Below are positions 1 through 8,812 of a stretch of 15,044 nucleotides of DNA, piece after piece. The notes under the pieces were generated by a model. The model ran no database searches. It saw nothing but the letters and a program-made list of their open reading frames with translations, and was not told where the DNA came from. Source of the DNA: Euryarchaeota archaeon UBA346. Lineage in GTDB: Archaea > Thermoplasmatota > E2 > DHVEG-1. Both the position numbers and the translations under genes were made by a program. Position 1 is the stretch's first letter. The number at the start of each line of letters is the position of its first letter. The stretch is from NCBI GenBank assembly GCA_002496355.1, contig DAJP01000123.1, positions 1 through 15,044 on the forward strand, in the 5' to 3' direction.

Positions 1-1
1 A

Positions 2-10
2 TTATATAAA
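2..10 (+). promoter_or_regulatory. TATA box of leuS
   Basis: TTATATAAA is a good archaeal TATA box. Its centre lies about 34 nt before the ATG at 41 and only about 13 nt before the ATG at 20. Archaeal transcription usually begins about 26-29 nt after the TATA centre, so the message would start near position 32-35, downstream of the first ATG. This argues for translation from 41, unless another promoter lies left of the window. Confidence 0.55.
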
Positions 11-40
11 ACAAACCTTATGTCCAACCCGAAAACACCC

Positions 41-2866
41 ATGGAAGAAACCACATACGATTATATCGCTGTCGAACAGAAATGGCAACACAGATGGTTC
101 AAAGAGAACATCAACACAGCGACCAAAGAAAAACAAAAAAAATTCTTCATTCACTTCGCATACCCTGGCGTCTCAGGGTACCTGCATGTCGGCCATATGC
201 GTGGGTTCACCTATTGCGACGTCATCGCACGATACAAACGGATGACCGGTTATGACGTGCTGTTTCCCGCAGGGTTCCATGCATCAGGGATCCCATCTGT
301 TGGTTTTGCAAAAAAAGTAGAGCGACAAGACCCAGATACGCTCAGACTACTCCGGCAGAATGGATGCACTGAGGAATGCATCAACAACCTTACGGATCCT
401 TTAGAGGTCGTAAAGTATTTTAGTACTGTTTACGTCGACGATTACTGGAAACGATTCGGGTACCTCATTGACTATACGAGAGTCATGAACACCATCTCAG
501 ATGGATACAAGAAATTCATCCAATGGCAGTTCCATCAGCTCCATGACAAACACCTCCTCATCCAGAAACCACATTATGCACCCTTCTGCCCCAGCTGCGG
601 CCCGGTCGCAGTCGACAAATCAGAAACCGATGTCTCACAAGGGGGATCTGCAGAGATCCTTGATTTCACAGTCCTGAAATTCACCCTCAAGGACGGGACG
701 ATTCTGCCCGCAGCGACCCTTCGACCGGAGACCATCTTTGGGGTCACCAACATGTGGGTGAACCCAAATGTCGAATACCATTTTGTTAAAGTCAACAACG
801 AGACATGGATCTGCTCAGAGGAATGCATCAAGAAACTCACCTACCAACACGACTTGGTCCAACCCCTAAAAAAGACTATCAAAGGAACCGAGCTCATCGG
901 AAAAACCTGCATCGTCCCAGAGGTCAACCGAGAAGTACCAATTCTTGCTGGTGTGTTCGCAGACCCGAGCGTCGCCACAGGTATCGTCATGTCAGTCCCA
1001 GCTCATGCGCCCTATGACTGGATCGCGCTAGTCGAATCAAAAGCATCTATTGAGGCGATTAAAATCATCGATGTTAAAGGCTTTGGCAGCAACCCTGCGA
1101 AAGAAGCCTGTGACCAGCTTGGCATCAAAAGCCAAACAGAAACAGAAAAGCTCAACGAGGCGACAGACCTTGTCTACAAAAAAGAATTCCACACAGGGAT
1201 ACTCAACGAGAAATGTGGTCAATACGCAGGCATTAGGATCTCTGAGATAAAAGACACAGTGAAAAACAACCTCATCCAACGGAACCTTGCCACCACCCTG
1301 AAAGAGTTCTCCGAGCCAGTCATCTGCCGCTGCAAAGAAAAAGTCATGATCAAACAAATCCCAGATCAATGGTTCATCAAATACAGTGACGCACAGCTCA
1401 CCCAGGAATCAAAGGATGCAGTCCTTTCCATGAACATCTACCCGCAGGAGTACAAAGATGAGCTCCCAAAGATCCTTGACTGGTTCGGGGACCGTGCCGC
1501 GATCAGAAGAGGATCCTGGCTGGGGACAGAATTCCCCTACAAAAAAGACTGGATCATCGAACCGATCTCCGATTCAACACTCTATCCAGCGTATTATATC
1601 ATCTCACCCTATGTGAACCACAAAAAGATTACGGTTAAAGAGATGACAGATGAGTTCTTCAACTACGTTTTCCTGGGGATGGGATCCCCGAAACAGGAGA
1701 TCTGGAAGACCATCAAATCTGATTTTGATTATTGGTACCCCGTGGACATCAACCTGGGTGGAAAAGAACACAAGACAGTGCATTTCCCCGTCTACATCAT
1801 GAACCATGTCGCAATCATGCCAGAACAGAAACGACCACATGGAATCTTTGTTCACTGGTGGGTGACCCAAAAAGGAAAAGAAAAAATCAGCAAATCCAAG
1901 GGTGGTGCTGAACCGATCGTCGAAGCAGCAGTCACCTATGGAGTGGATGCGATGCGACTGTATTATCTCCATATCGGTTCCCCGTTTGTCGACATCGAAT
2001 GGGATCCAGAGACGGTCCTGAAATACAAAAACCGGATCCTCAACATCTGGAGACTCATCCAACAGATCACCTCCTTAGAGGACGCAACACAAGAGAATCT
2101 TGATAACTGGCTGAAAAGCACTTTGCAGCGACATGTTCAGAAGACTCTGGATGCATTTGGGACTTGGGACCTTCGGGTCGCCTCCAACGAAATATTCTTT
2201 GAGATCCAAAAAGACCTTCAATGGTACCTGAAACGAGGCGGAGCAGACAAAAAGCTGCTCACAGAGTATGCCCGCATCTGGATCCTCCTGATGACCCCGA
2301 TCACCCCACATCTCGCTGAGGAACTCTGGGAGACCCAAGGATACCCCTCGTTTGTCTCCAATGAAGTATACCCTGAGTTCAAACTCAAGGACATCTCAGA
2401 AAAAGACGAGATCGGGGAGTACCTCCTCACCAGGGTTGTTGAGGATGTAAACGAGATCCTGAAAGTCACGAAGATGACTCCTAAAAAAATCTGCATCTAC
2501 ACCTCCCCCGCGTGGAAACAAAACATCTATAGAAAAGCACTGCAGCAGTCTGCAGAGAAGACATTCAATGTTGGTCAGCTGATCAAGGAAACCTTGTCAG
2601 ATCCTATGATGAAACCACTTGGCCAGCAGGTTTCCCAGTTTGTCGCAAAGATCGCCCCGGAGGTAAAAATGCTCAGCGACCTGGACCGAAGCCGTTTTCT
2701 GATCGTACTTGATGAGAAAGCGCATCTCATAGACGCAAAACCGTATCTGAGCCAGGTGCTTCATTGCCCGGTGGAGATCTACAGTGCTGATGATACTGAC
2801 CTTTATGACCCTGCGAAGAAAACAAAGTTCGCCTACCCCTTGCGTCCCGCTATTTATATAGAATAA
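41..2866 (+). CDS. leuS: Leucyl-tRNA synthetase, archaeal type
   Basis: This cytoplasmic class I synthetase attaches leucine to tRNA-Leu using ATP. Numbering from the ATG at 41 (941 residues), the HIGH motif is HVGH at 49-52 and the KMSKS loop is KISKS at 615-619. The CP1 editing domain shows the threonine-rich AATLRPET ending near 231 and a later VPAHAPYDW block. A zinc-binding pair CPSC is at 183-186, with a CRC further on before the DQWF block. The anticodon-binding helices and a C-terminal domain ending RPAIYIE follow, as in archaeal and eukaryotic LeuRS. An in-frame ATG at 20 would add seven residues. I prefer 41 because the TATA box at 2-10 would start the transcript after position 20, and because archaeal homologues begin a few residues before the conserved EQKWQHRW block. 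No Shine-Dalgarno sequence is visible, which fits a leaderless or very short-leader message. Length and motifs are complete. Confidence 0.97.
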   Translation: MEETTYDYIAVEQKWQHRWFKENINTATKEKQKKFFIHFAYPGVSGYLHVGHMRGFTYCDVIARYKRMTGYDVLFPAGFHASGIPSVGFAKKVERQDPDTLRLLRQNGCTEECINNLTDPLEVVKYFSTVYVDDYWKRFGYLIDYTRVMNTISDGYKKFIQWQFHQLHDKHLLIQKPHYAPFCPSCGPVAVDKSETDVSQGGSAEILDFTVLKFTLKDGTILPAATLRPETIFGVTNMWVNPNVEYHFVKVNNETWICSEECIKKLTYQHDLVQPLKKTIKGTELIGKTCIVPEVNREVPILAGVFADPSVATGIVMSVPAHAPYDWIALVESKASIEAIKIIDVKGFGSNPAKEACDQLGIKSQTETEKLNEATDLVYKKEFHTGILNEKCGQYAGIRISEIKDTVKNNLIQRNLATTLKEFSEPVICRCKEKVMIKQIPDQWFIKYSDAQLTQESKDAVLSMNIYPQEYKDELPKILDWFGDRAAIRRGSWLGTEFPYKKDWIIEPISDSTLYPAYYIISPYVNHKKITVKEMTDEFFNYVFLGMGSPKQEIWKTIKSDFDYWYPVDINLGGKEHKTVHFPVYIMNHVAIMPEQKRPHGIFVHWWVTQKGKEKISKSKGGAEPIVEAAVTYGVDAMRLYYLHIGSPFVDIEWDPETVLKYKNRILNIWRLIQQITSLEDATQENLDNWLKSTLQRHVQKTLDAFGTWDLRVASNEIFFEIQKDLQWYLKRGGADKKLLTEYARIWILLMTPITPHLAEELWETQGYPSFVSNEVYPEFKLKDISEKDEIGEYLLTRVVEDVNEILKVTKMTPKKICIYTSPAWKQNIYRKALQQSAEKTFNVGQLIKETLSDPMMKPLGQQVSQFVAKIAPEVKMLSDLDRSRFLIVLDEKAHLIDAKPYLSQVLHCPVEIYSADDTDLYDPAKKTKFAYPLRPAIYIE

Positions 2867-2875
2867 TATGAGGAG
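2853..2875 (+). promoter_or_regulatory. TATA box and Shine-Dalgarno sequence before the zinc-ribbon gene
   Basis: TTTATATA at 2853-2860 lies inside the last codons of leuS, with its centre about 22 nt before the ATG at 2879. GAGGAG at 2870-2875 is a Shine-Dalgarno match with a short 3-nt spacer. The small gene could therefore be translated from the leuS message or from its own short transcript. The TATA-to-ATG distance is slightly short for a leaderless message, so co-transcription with leuS is at least as likely. Confidence 0.4.
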
Positions 2876-2878
2876 CCT

Positions 2879-3067
2879 ATGAAGAAGAAATACGTTAGGA
2901 TTTGTCCCATGTGTCAAAGTATAGACACACAACCAGACCTGTCCGCAGACTCCTATGCGAAAGGACTTTTAAATCAATGGAAATGCAACGCCTGCGGGCA
3001 CACCGGTCTTTTTTTCCCCGAGTACTGCCCGGAGGATGTAAAAAAGATACAAGAAAAGAAGCCTTAA
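2879..3067 (+). CDS. Small zinc-ribbon protein of unknown function (62 aa)
   Basis: The protein has two CxxC knuckles, CPMC at residues 9-12 and CNAC at 36-39, separated by 23 residues, the usual geometry of a single four-cysteine zinc ribbon. There is no signal peptide or membrane segment, so it should be cytoplasmic. The ATG lies 12 nt after the leuS stop and has a GAGGAG ribosome-binding site. Similar tiny zinc ribbons are frequent in archaea and often bind RNA or ribosomes, or are parts of larger complexes, but nothing here identifies a partner. Placement directly behind leuS suggests housekeeping expression. The TAA at 3065-3067 overlaps the stop codon of the opposing surface-protein gene. 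I do not recognise a named family. Confidence 0.8.
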   Translation: MKKKYVRICPMCQSIDTQPDLSADSYAKGLLNQWKCNACGHTGLFFPEYCPEDVKKIQEKKP

Positions 3068-6000
3068 GATGCTTCTTTCTTACGCCAGGAAAGATAGATG
3101 ATGATGCTGAGGAGCACCAGGACGGTCAATAGACCAACCAGTACGAATGCCAGGGTGGTCGGGAATGAGGCGATCGTCAGGGGGAAAACCTCGGATTGGA
3201 CTTCGTTTCCCGCGTAATCGGTGGCCATGATTTTCATCTCATAGTACCCATCTCCCTCAATGGCATCGAAGTCCCATTCAAACGGGGAGGAATCCAGGAT
3301 ATCCCCATAGGATGTCCAATCGCTCCAGTTGGATTTATCCTCTGAATATCGATAATACAACAAGGCTTCCTGTATACCGCTACCCTGGTGGTCGTTGCCA
3401 AGCCCGGAGACCGTGAAGTTCCCGGTCATGCTCCATTCGTCCGTCACGGAGGGGACATCAATGGTGATCAATGGGGGGGCGGTGTCCTTCTGGATTGTGA
3501 TCGCATCAGAACCATCTAGGATTTCTACGGTGTTCCCCAGGGTGTCATTGACTCGGATGTAAAGGTAGTACACCTCGTCTTCCTCCATCTGGTTCCACTC
3601 AGATTCTGATAAGATCCAGGTGTTGCCGACCGCATCTGTGTTATAGACACTGGAGTTCACATCAGAGGCAAGCGTGGTCCATACTGACTCAAAATTCGGT
3701 AGATACTGGATTGTATCGATACGGTAGTCGTCCTCGAAGACCACGGAGAACTGGGGTCGTTCCTTGAACCAAAGGGTATCTCCTGAGACACTGGGAAGCG
3801 ATGGTGCCTTCCAGTCATACAAGAACATGATGTCACCGGTGGATGGGAAGCTTTCATTGTTATCCGCATAATCGGTCGCAATGGTGCATAGTTCGAAATA
3901 GCCACCTGATTGACTCGGATGGCTTGTGAAGTTGAACTTCCAGGTCGGGGAGGTTTTCGTTGAATTATCAAAGTAAATCCAGTTTTTCCCAGAGAAGTTC
4001 TTACTCTCTGAGTATCGGTAGTACAGCTCCACGAGCTTCACGCCACTGGCATCGACATTCTGCGTCCCGTTATCGTTCGCGGTGGCATTGATACGGATAT
4101 ATGTTGAGTTGTATCGTTGTTTCATATTCGTGCTAAGTACACGGGAGATTGGTTTTTTCACATCCTGTTTGAAGGTAACAGTTTTTGATGCAATATTGCC
4201 TGCAAGATCCGTGATATTGAAAGTCAGGCTTTTTAAAGCAGAGATATTCTCGTAGTCAGGTAAGGAAGAGATATTTATAGTAAGCGTCTGCCAAGCAGTC
4301 GTCCCATTCTCCCCAGTACAGATTGCAGAGGAGGTGCTTTGCTGACTGACATTATCTATGATATATTCCAGCTTGTAGAATGCGGATTTCACCCGTAACC
4401 CCGTCCCATTATCCTTTACTTTGATGGTGAACATCGGGACGATCTCCTGAAGCCATCCTGCAGCAGCGGGGGTAAAACTACTACTGTTGAGGAACGGTTC
4501 CTGCTCATCGGAGGTAAGCCTGATGTACCACTGGAAAAGCTTTGGATTGCTTTTCGTGAGATTCGATGAGAAGAAATCAGCCTGGAGTCGTACAGTTCTA
4601 TCAAGAACCTGACCACTGGATGTTAAGCTGCTGCCGTTGAGTAAATTATCAGTCAGTACATTCCCGCTTGCATCCAGGAGTTTAAAGGTGATGCTGCTGA
4701 CATCCTTCATCACCAAAGTGTTTGCATAAAACGAACCCCACCAGAGCGATTCAGGTAATCGGATGGGAACTGAGATGATGCGACCGCTGACTTGTTTTAT
4801 GGACGTAGTGAATCGTCCCAGACCATATAAGACTCCATTTTCATCAGCAACGAACACTAAACCATTCGACACCACTGGTGACCCAAGGACTGGTGTTGCA
4901 CTCCAGTTCACGAAAGTTTCATAGGACCAACTCGGGTTTCCCGTGGATGCATCTAGAGCATAGATGAGGCCTGAAGGAGTCCCGACGTAGACAAGGTTAT
5001 CAGCATATGCAGGGGAAGATTTTAGAACCGCTTTGGAAAATAATGGCACGGTGTAGATCTCTTTTGACCATAGTGTTGTTCCATTCACCGCTTCAAGTGC
5101 ATAGACGGTCCCATCCGCTGAAGCTACATAGAGCACTCCATTGTATATGGCAGGGGTCGATTCGGCGACATTGCTGTAATATAAAGAGGCGGTTCCAAGA
5201 GTTTTATTCCACAGGATAGTACCATCATTCAGGTTCATTGCAACAATCTTTGTTACAGATTTTTTGTTGGTGACCTGAGCACAGGTGACAAAAACCTTAT
5301 CTTCAAAGATAACAGGTGATGCATGACCACCAGCTCCAACGGATTGGCTCCATTTTTTATCACCAATAGTTCCGCCATTGCGACCGAGGGCTATCACACT
5401 ATCATTTCCTGCTGAACTACAGACAACAATAATCTTATCTGAGGTCACTGCAGGGCTTGAAAAGCTTGGTGCAGGTAATTCATACTCTGCAGCAAAGCTT
5501 ACAGAATCGGTACTAAAACTTAAGACAAGGAGCTTATTATTCGTATATCGATTCCTTTCATCTAGATACGTATCATTGTCTCCCCCCCAGCCGGTAATGA
5601 AAATCCAGGAGTCATCCACGACAGGGGATGCATCATAACATATTTTTTTATGATCATTGTCATAAGTCCATTTAGAGCTAAGATTGTTATTACTAAATCC
5701 CTGAATAACATTCTCGTGACCTTTTGGTGCCTGTTCACCTGATGCAACTATCACGAGTTCATCCGTAATCGCAGGAGAGTTGACTACATCATAATCTAAA
5801 GGAACCAGGGATGTATTGATGAGAGGCTCACCTTCTGTTGCTTCACTTGAGAGTATCAGATTATATTGATGTAATGTATGTGAATCAGATACAATGTACA
5901 CATTCCCATTGCCAATGACGGGGTTACGAAAATTTCCACCGACATTTTCTGCACTGAACCAATAGAGATTCTTACTTGTCGCGCCTTTCCCACCAGATGC

Positions 6001-7248
6001 TCTTGTGTTTCCCGAATCAAAACCGAACAACGGCCATTCATCCTGTATCGCTGATATCAGAATCGCCCCGTTTTGATTGTTCACTTTTTTACGAGAATCA
6101 ATCCGATAATATGTGTTAAAAGAATCCTTCCAGTAGCTTTTATTTTGCCATGTTAACGCCCAATTGAATATTCGGGGTGATACTGACGGAGAATTCGTTG
6201 AGAGGTTCACAAGTATTTTCAATTTTGAATATCTAATACCGTTTTCATCGTTCGAAAGGTTATTCAGAAAAACGGGTGATGTGAGGAACCCTTTGTTGTT
6301 TCCAGGAAGTACGGATTCTTCGACTTTTACAAAATCACCGGTGGAGTTCATGTATAAAACATGATAGCGCGCCTCGGTTCCTGAAGGTTGATAATCATCC
6401 CAGGATAAAAGATCCCAGTAAAATTTTGTCTTTGAAATCGTTGAAATATTATAGGGTACGATATCTGTTAATGTGAGAGCACTGGCATCATCCAAGGTAT
6501 ATCCTTCTTCAGTACGTGCGGATATCTCGACATAATTCGTTGCTAAGGTATTTCTATGAACGAGACGGTTAGTGACGACTAGGAGATCAATATAATTGCT
6601 ATCATCCATGATATGTGTTAATGCACCGTTTGGTATGCTTCTAACAAAGTACATGTCTGTCCCATTCGAAGTTTGTGAGTCCATTTCCTCCCATCCACCG
6701 ATAATCCTATAACTAGAGTTATAACAATAAAATCTCAGTGTAGTTCCTTCATCTGTTCTTCCGTACCAATGTGCAATGATGTAACTGAGGCTTTCCGGGT
6801 CGACATCCACTTTAAATCGAAAATGTTGGGCAACATAGCTGTTGAGACGATTGCTACCCGTTCGCACTGCAAAGTCAGTATCTAGTTTTTTCAGTCGAAA
6901 AAGATCGTTGGAGCCAAATTCTATTTCCTTACCAAGATGTTTTTGGGGTGAATAGTATTTCAAGAGCGGGAAAAAGAAAAAGGATTGAAACGCATAGGCA
7001 TCATGACTACTTTGTGTGAAATTATATGATGTTATCTGAATAGCCTCTTTTTCAAGAACAATTTCACCGCCTTGGACAATGCAATTCGATGTGCCAACAC
7101 TACTGCTATTGTCGAATGTATCCTCCCATACCCCATCATCAGGATAGGTCTGTGAACCTGCTTCGGTGTATTGAACCACTAGTCCCATCAGTAACACAGT
7201 ACTAATTCCCAGTGTAATTAGCGTATGAATCGAACGCATGATGCACAT
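3064..7248 (-). CDS. Secreted, membrane-anchored PQQ-like beta-propeller and Ig-like repeat protein
   Basis: This is a 1394-residue surface protein. A Sec signal peptide (hydrophobic stretch at about 10-27, likely cleaved near 31) is followed by an N-terminal region of unknown fold (about 35-400). A PQQ-like (WD40-like) propeller spans about 405-812, with recurrent blades such as VYALEAVNGTTLW and IYALDASTGNPSW. A linker domain follows, then from about 913 roughly four Ig-like modules marked by DLAGN, DYADN, DTLGN and DYAGN. A single C-terminal membrane helix lies at about 1364-1386 with a short RKKEAS tail inside the cell. Dozens of N-x-S/T sequons suggest heavy N-glycosylation outside. Such architectures bind polymers or partners at the archaeal surface; PQQ-like blades rarely bind the cofactor. 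The ATG at 7248 is chosen because GGAG lies 7 nt before it; an in-frame ATG three codons later also exists. It stands alone, tail to tail with the zinc-ribbon gene. Substrate and role are unknown. Confidence 0.88.
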   Translation of the reverse strand: MCIMRSIHTLITLGISTVLLMGLVVQYTEAGSQTYPDDGVWEDTFDNSSSVGTSNCIVQGGEIVLEKEAIQITSYNFTQSSHDAYAFQSFFFFPLLKYYSPQKHLGKEIEFGSNDLFRLKKLDTDFAVRTGSNRLNSYVAQHFRFKVDVDPESLSYIIAHWYGRTDEGTTLRFYCYNSSYRIIGGWEEMDSQTSNGTDMYFVRSIPNGALTHIMDDSNYIDLLVVTNRLVHRNTLATNYVEISARTEEGYTLDDASALTLTDIVPYNISTISKTKFYWDLLSWDDYQPSGTEARYHVLYMNSTGDFVKVEESVLPGNNKGFLTSPVFLNNLSNDENGIRYSKLKILVNLSTNSPSVSPRIFNWALTWQNKSYWKDSFNTYYRIDSRKKVNNQNGAILISAIQDEWPLFGFDSGNTRASGGKGATSKNLYWFSAENVGGNFRNPVIGNGNVYIVSDSHTLHQYNLILSSEATEGEPLINTSLVPLDYDVVNSPAITDELVIVASGEQAPKGHENVIQGFSNNNLSSKWTYDNDHKKICYDASPVVDDSWIFITGWGGDNDTYLDERNRYTNNKLLVLSFSTDSVSFAAEYELPAPSFSSPAVTSDKIIVVCSSAGNDSVIALGRNGGTIGDKKWSQSVGAGGHASPVIFEDKVFVTCAQVTNKKSVTKIVAMNLNDGTILWNKTLGTASLYYSNVAESTPAIYNGVLYVASADGTVYALEAVNGTTLWSKEIYTVPLFSKAVLKSSPAYADNLVYVGTPSGLIYALDASTGNPSWSYETFVNWSATPVLGSPVVSNGLVFVADENGVLYGLGRFTTSIKQVSGRIISVPIRLPESLWWGSFYANTLVMKDVSSITFKLLDASGNVLTDNLLNGSSLTSSGQVLDRTVRLQADFFSSNLTKSNPKLFQWYIRLTSDEQEPFLNSSSFTPAAAGWLQEIVPMFTIKVKDNGTGLRVKSAFYKLEYIIDNVSQQSTSSAICTGENGTTAWQTLTINISSLPDYENISALKSLTFNITDLAGNIASKTVTFKQDVKKPISRVLSTNMKQRYNSTYIRINATANDNGTQNVDASGVKLVELYYRYSESKNFSGKNWIYFDNSTKTSPTWKFNFTSHPSQSGGYFELCTIATDYADNNESFPSTGDIMFLYDWKAPSLPSVSGDTLWFKERPQFSVVFEDDYRIDTIQYLPNFESVWTTLASDVNSSVYNTDAVGNTWILSESEWNQMEEDEVYYLYIRVNDTLGNTVEILDGSDAITIQKDTAPPLITIDVPSVTDEWSMTGNFTVSGLGNDHQGSGIQEALLYYRYSEDKSNWSDWTSYGDILDSSPFEWDFDAIEGDGYYEMKIMATDYAGNEVQSEVFPLTIASFPTTLAFVLVGLLTVLVLLSIIIYLSWRKKEAS

Positions 7249-7253
7249 ATTAT

Positions 7254-7259
7254 ATCTCC
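7254..7259 (-). promoter_or_regulatory. Ribosome binding site of the propeller protein
   Basis: On the minus strand GGAGAT precedes the ATG at 7248, with GGAG spaced 7 nt from it. This selects the first ATG over the one three codons downstream. It would be part of the message only if transcription begins upstream of 7259, which the distal TATA box would provide. Confidence 0.5.
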
Positions 7260-7278
7260 ATATATAGATTTTTTACTC

Positions 7279-7285
7279 TTTATAT
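7279..7285 (-). promoter_or_regulatory. Proximal TATA box of the propeller protein
   Basis: The minus strand reads ATATAAA, centred about 34 nt before the ATG at 7248. A start about 26-28 nt downstream would give a leader of only about 7 nt, too short to include the whole Shine-Dalgarno sequence. It is one of two candidate TATA boxes for this gene. Confidence 0.4.
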
Positions 7286-7289
7286 TACT

Positions 7290-7317
7290 TTTGCTCACTT
7301 GATTTTTAAGGAGCAAA
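7290..7317. repeat. Inverted repeat TTTGCTC-N14-GAGCAAA, operator or leader hairpin
   Basis: The 7-base half-sites at 7290-7296 and 7311-7317 are perfect inverted copies. Their centres are 21 bp apart, two turns of B-DNA, a typical layout for a dimeric regulator. The element lies directly upstream of the proximal TATA box of the propeller gene, where a repressor or activator could act. If transcription starts at the distal TATA box, the same bases would form a 7-bp hairpin with a 14-nt loop in the leader. No U-tract follows it on the minus strand, so it is not an obvious terminator. Confidence 0.4.
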
Positions 7318-7358
7318 TAGCATTTCCATCATCACAGACAATATTATTATACGAAATA

Positions 7359-7366
7359 TTTATATA
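7359..7366 (-). promoter_or_regulatory. Distal TATA box of the propeller protein
   Basis: TATATAAA on the minus strand, within a longer A/T tract, is the strongest TATA match in the 216-base gap between the glycerate kinase and the propeller gene. A start about 26 nt downstream, near 7336, would give a leader of about 88 nt that carries the inverted repeat and the GGAG ribosome-binding site. Confidence 0.45.
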
Positions 7367-7448
7367 TTAGTTTTGGAACAGTTTTTTGATTGAGTTCATC
7401 CCATTTTGTTATCGCCTTCCTCCTTAAAAGGTTTATTATTTAGTGTTT

Positions 7449-7462
7449 GAAAAAAGAAAAGG
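7449..7462 (-). terminator. T-rich terminator after the glycerate kinase
   Basis: The minus strand reads CCTTTTCTTTTTTC just after the kinase stop codon at 7465-7467. Archaeal RNA polymerase terminates at T-runs without needing a hairpin. This would end the srp54-kinase transcript and separate it from the propeller gene. Confidence 0.55.
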
Positions 7463-7464
7463 TT

Positions 7465-8799
7465 TTACTGAAGAATGATTTGGACATCCATCACATTCGT
7501 CCCAGTCGGACCGGTATGCAGTGAATCACCCAACGCCTGAAAAAAAACATACGAGTTGTTATCCAGCAGAAAACGAGAAGGTACTAAGTGTTTTTTCTGC
7601 CCACGAGCCCAGGAATACTCATCCGCTATCGCACCAGCAACATCACTGTTTCCATCGATGCCATCGGTCGCAAACGAAGCAAGAACCATGCCGCTGCCAG
7701 CGATGTCGTTCACACAGCCGAGCACCAGCTCCTGGTTCCGCCCTCCCACCCCCGGTCCTTGAACCGTCACCGTCGATTCACCACCACAGATGAACGCTGC
7801 ATGTTCTTTTATCAGACTATTGTTGGCTCGATCGACAAGATAGCGTCCAAGGGTTTTTGCCTCACCCGTCAGAGATGTCGTCAGCAGTTTTGCATCATAT
7901 CCAAGTTCCATGGCTTTTTTTAATGCAGCCTGGCAAGCGGTTTCATTGTTCGCTACGATAAAATTGAATACTTTTTCGAAAGCAACATCATCTTCCTTGA
8001 GGGTTTCTGGTATCATCCCTTTCTGGCCCTTCTCGAGGATGGTGCGTACTGCAGGTGAGATTTCAGCCCAAAGATGATACTGCTCAAGGATTTCCACAGC
8101 ATCAGAATATGCGGTCGGATCGGGAGTGGTCGGGCCAGATGCGATCGATGTGATAGGATCATGGATGACATCAGAGATGATCAATGATAATATCACTGCT
8201 TTTGTTTGGTACACGAGTTGACCTCCTTTGACAAATGACAGATGCTTTCTGACAGTATTGATTTCCTGGATGGTTGCCCCAGATCGTATGAGGAGATCAA
8301 TGGTGCTTTGTAAGTCAGGGAGCGGGACGCGGGGTTTACAGAACAACGATGATCCCCCTCCAGAGATCAACACCAGCACACAATCGTTTTCAGTACAATG
8401 ATGGAGTAACTCAAGGATTCTTTCAGCACCATGGATGCTTCCCTCGTTTGGGAGCGGATGACCACCAATAATAACCTCAATAGACGAAGAGGTGACCTTC
8501 GCATGGGGATCATTGGTGATGATTACACCTTTGGAAATCTTGGTTGTATCACAAACTGCCTGTGCCATGCCGACACTTGCTTTCCCAAAACCGACGATAT
8601 ACACATGATCGAACGAAGAAAGGTCTATGGCCTCCGAGGGAAACACCAGCTGCGATCCATTCATTATATCGGTGATGACACGATACGGTTGAACAGCATC
8701 GATGGCAGCAGTCAACATCTCAAGGAGGTCTTGTCGTTTCTTCTGCAGAATCGGTGTAGCCCCGTTCAGAACCAGTTCATGATGATTCCTAAATAACAT
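7465..8799 (-). CDS. gck: Glycerate 2-kinase, MOFRL family
   Basis: The enzyme phosphorylates D-glycerate to 2-phosphoglycerate with ATP, the last dedicated step of the non-phosphorylative Entner-Doudoroff route in archaea such as Picrophilus and Sulfolobus; glycerate salvage is an alternative role. Numbered from the ATG at 8799 (444 residues), the N-terminal domain carries the VGFGKAS block and the nucleotide-site SGGGSS at 146-151, followed by NTVRKHLSFVKGG. The C-terminal MOFRL domain has GGEST, GGRNQEL and TDGIDGNSDVAGA (first Asp at 379) and ends shortly after GPTGTNVMD. An upstream TTG at 8829 would add ten residues and overlap srp54 by 17 nt; I prefer the ATG, which leaves a 13-nt gap after the srp54 stop. 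A clear Shine-Dalgarno sequence is missing, so translation may depend on coupling to srp54. Length and motifs are complete. The family assignment is firm; the physiological substrate is inferred from the family. Confidence 0.92.
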   Translation of the reverse strand: MLFRNHHELVLNGATPILQKKRQDLLEMLTAAIDAVQPYRVITDIMNGSQLVFPSEAIDLSSFDHVYIVGFGKASVGMAQAVCDTTKISKGVIITNDPHAKVTSSSIEVIIGGHPLPNEGSIHGAERILELLHHCTENDCVLVLISGGGSSLFCKPRVPLPDLQSTIDLLIRSGATIQEINTVRKHLSFVKGGQLVYQTKAVILSLIISDVIHDPITSIASGPTTPDPTAYSDAVEILEQYHLWAEISPAVRTILEKGQKGMIPETLKEDDVAFEKVFNFIVANNETACQAALKKAMELGYDAKLLTTSLTGEAKTLGRYLVDRANNSLIKEHAAFICGGESTVTVQGPGVGGRNQELVLGCVNDIAGSGMVLASFATDGIDGNSDVAGAIADEYSWARGQKKHLVPSRFLLDNNSYVFFQALGDSLHTGPTGTNVMDVQIILQ

Positions 8800-8812
8800 A
8801 GGCCCCGGCAGC

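Noticed and set aside
7324..7340. A C/D-box guide RNA on the minus strand: GTGATGA at 7335-7329 lies just after a predicted start from the TATA box at 7359-7366
   Set aside because: No CTGA D or D' box follows within the next 80 bases, so the C-box match alone is probably chance in the leader of the propeller gene.
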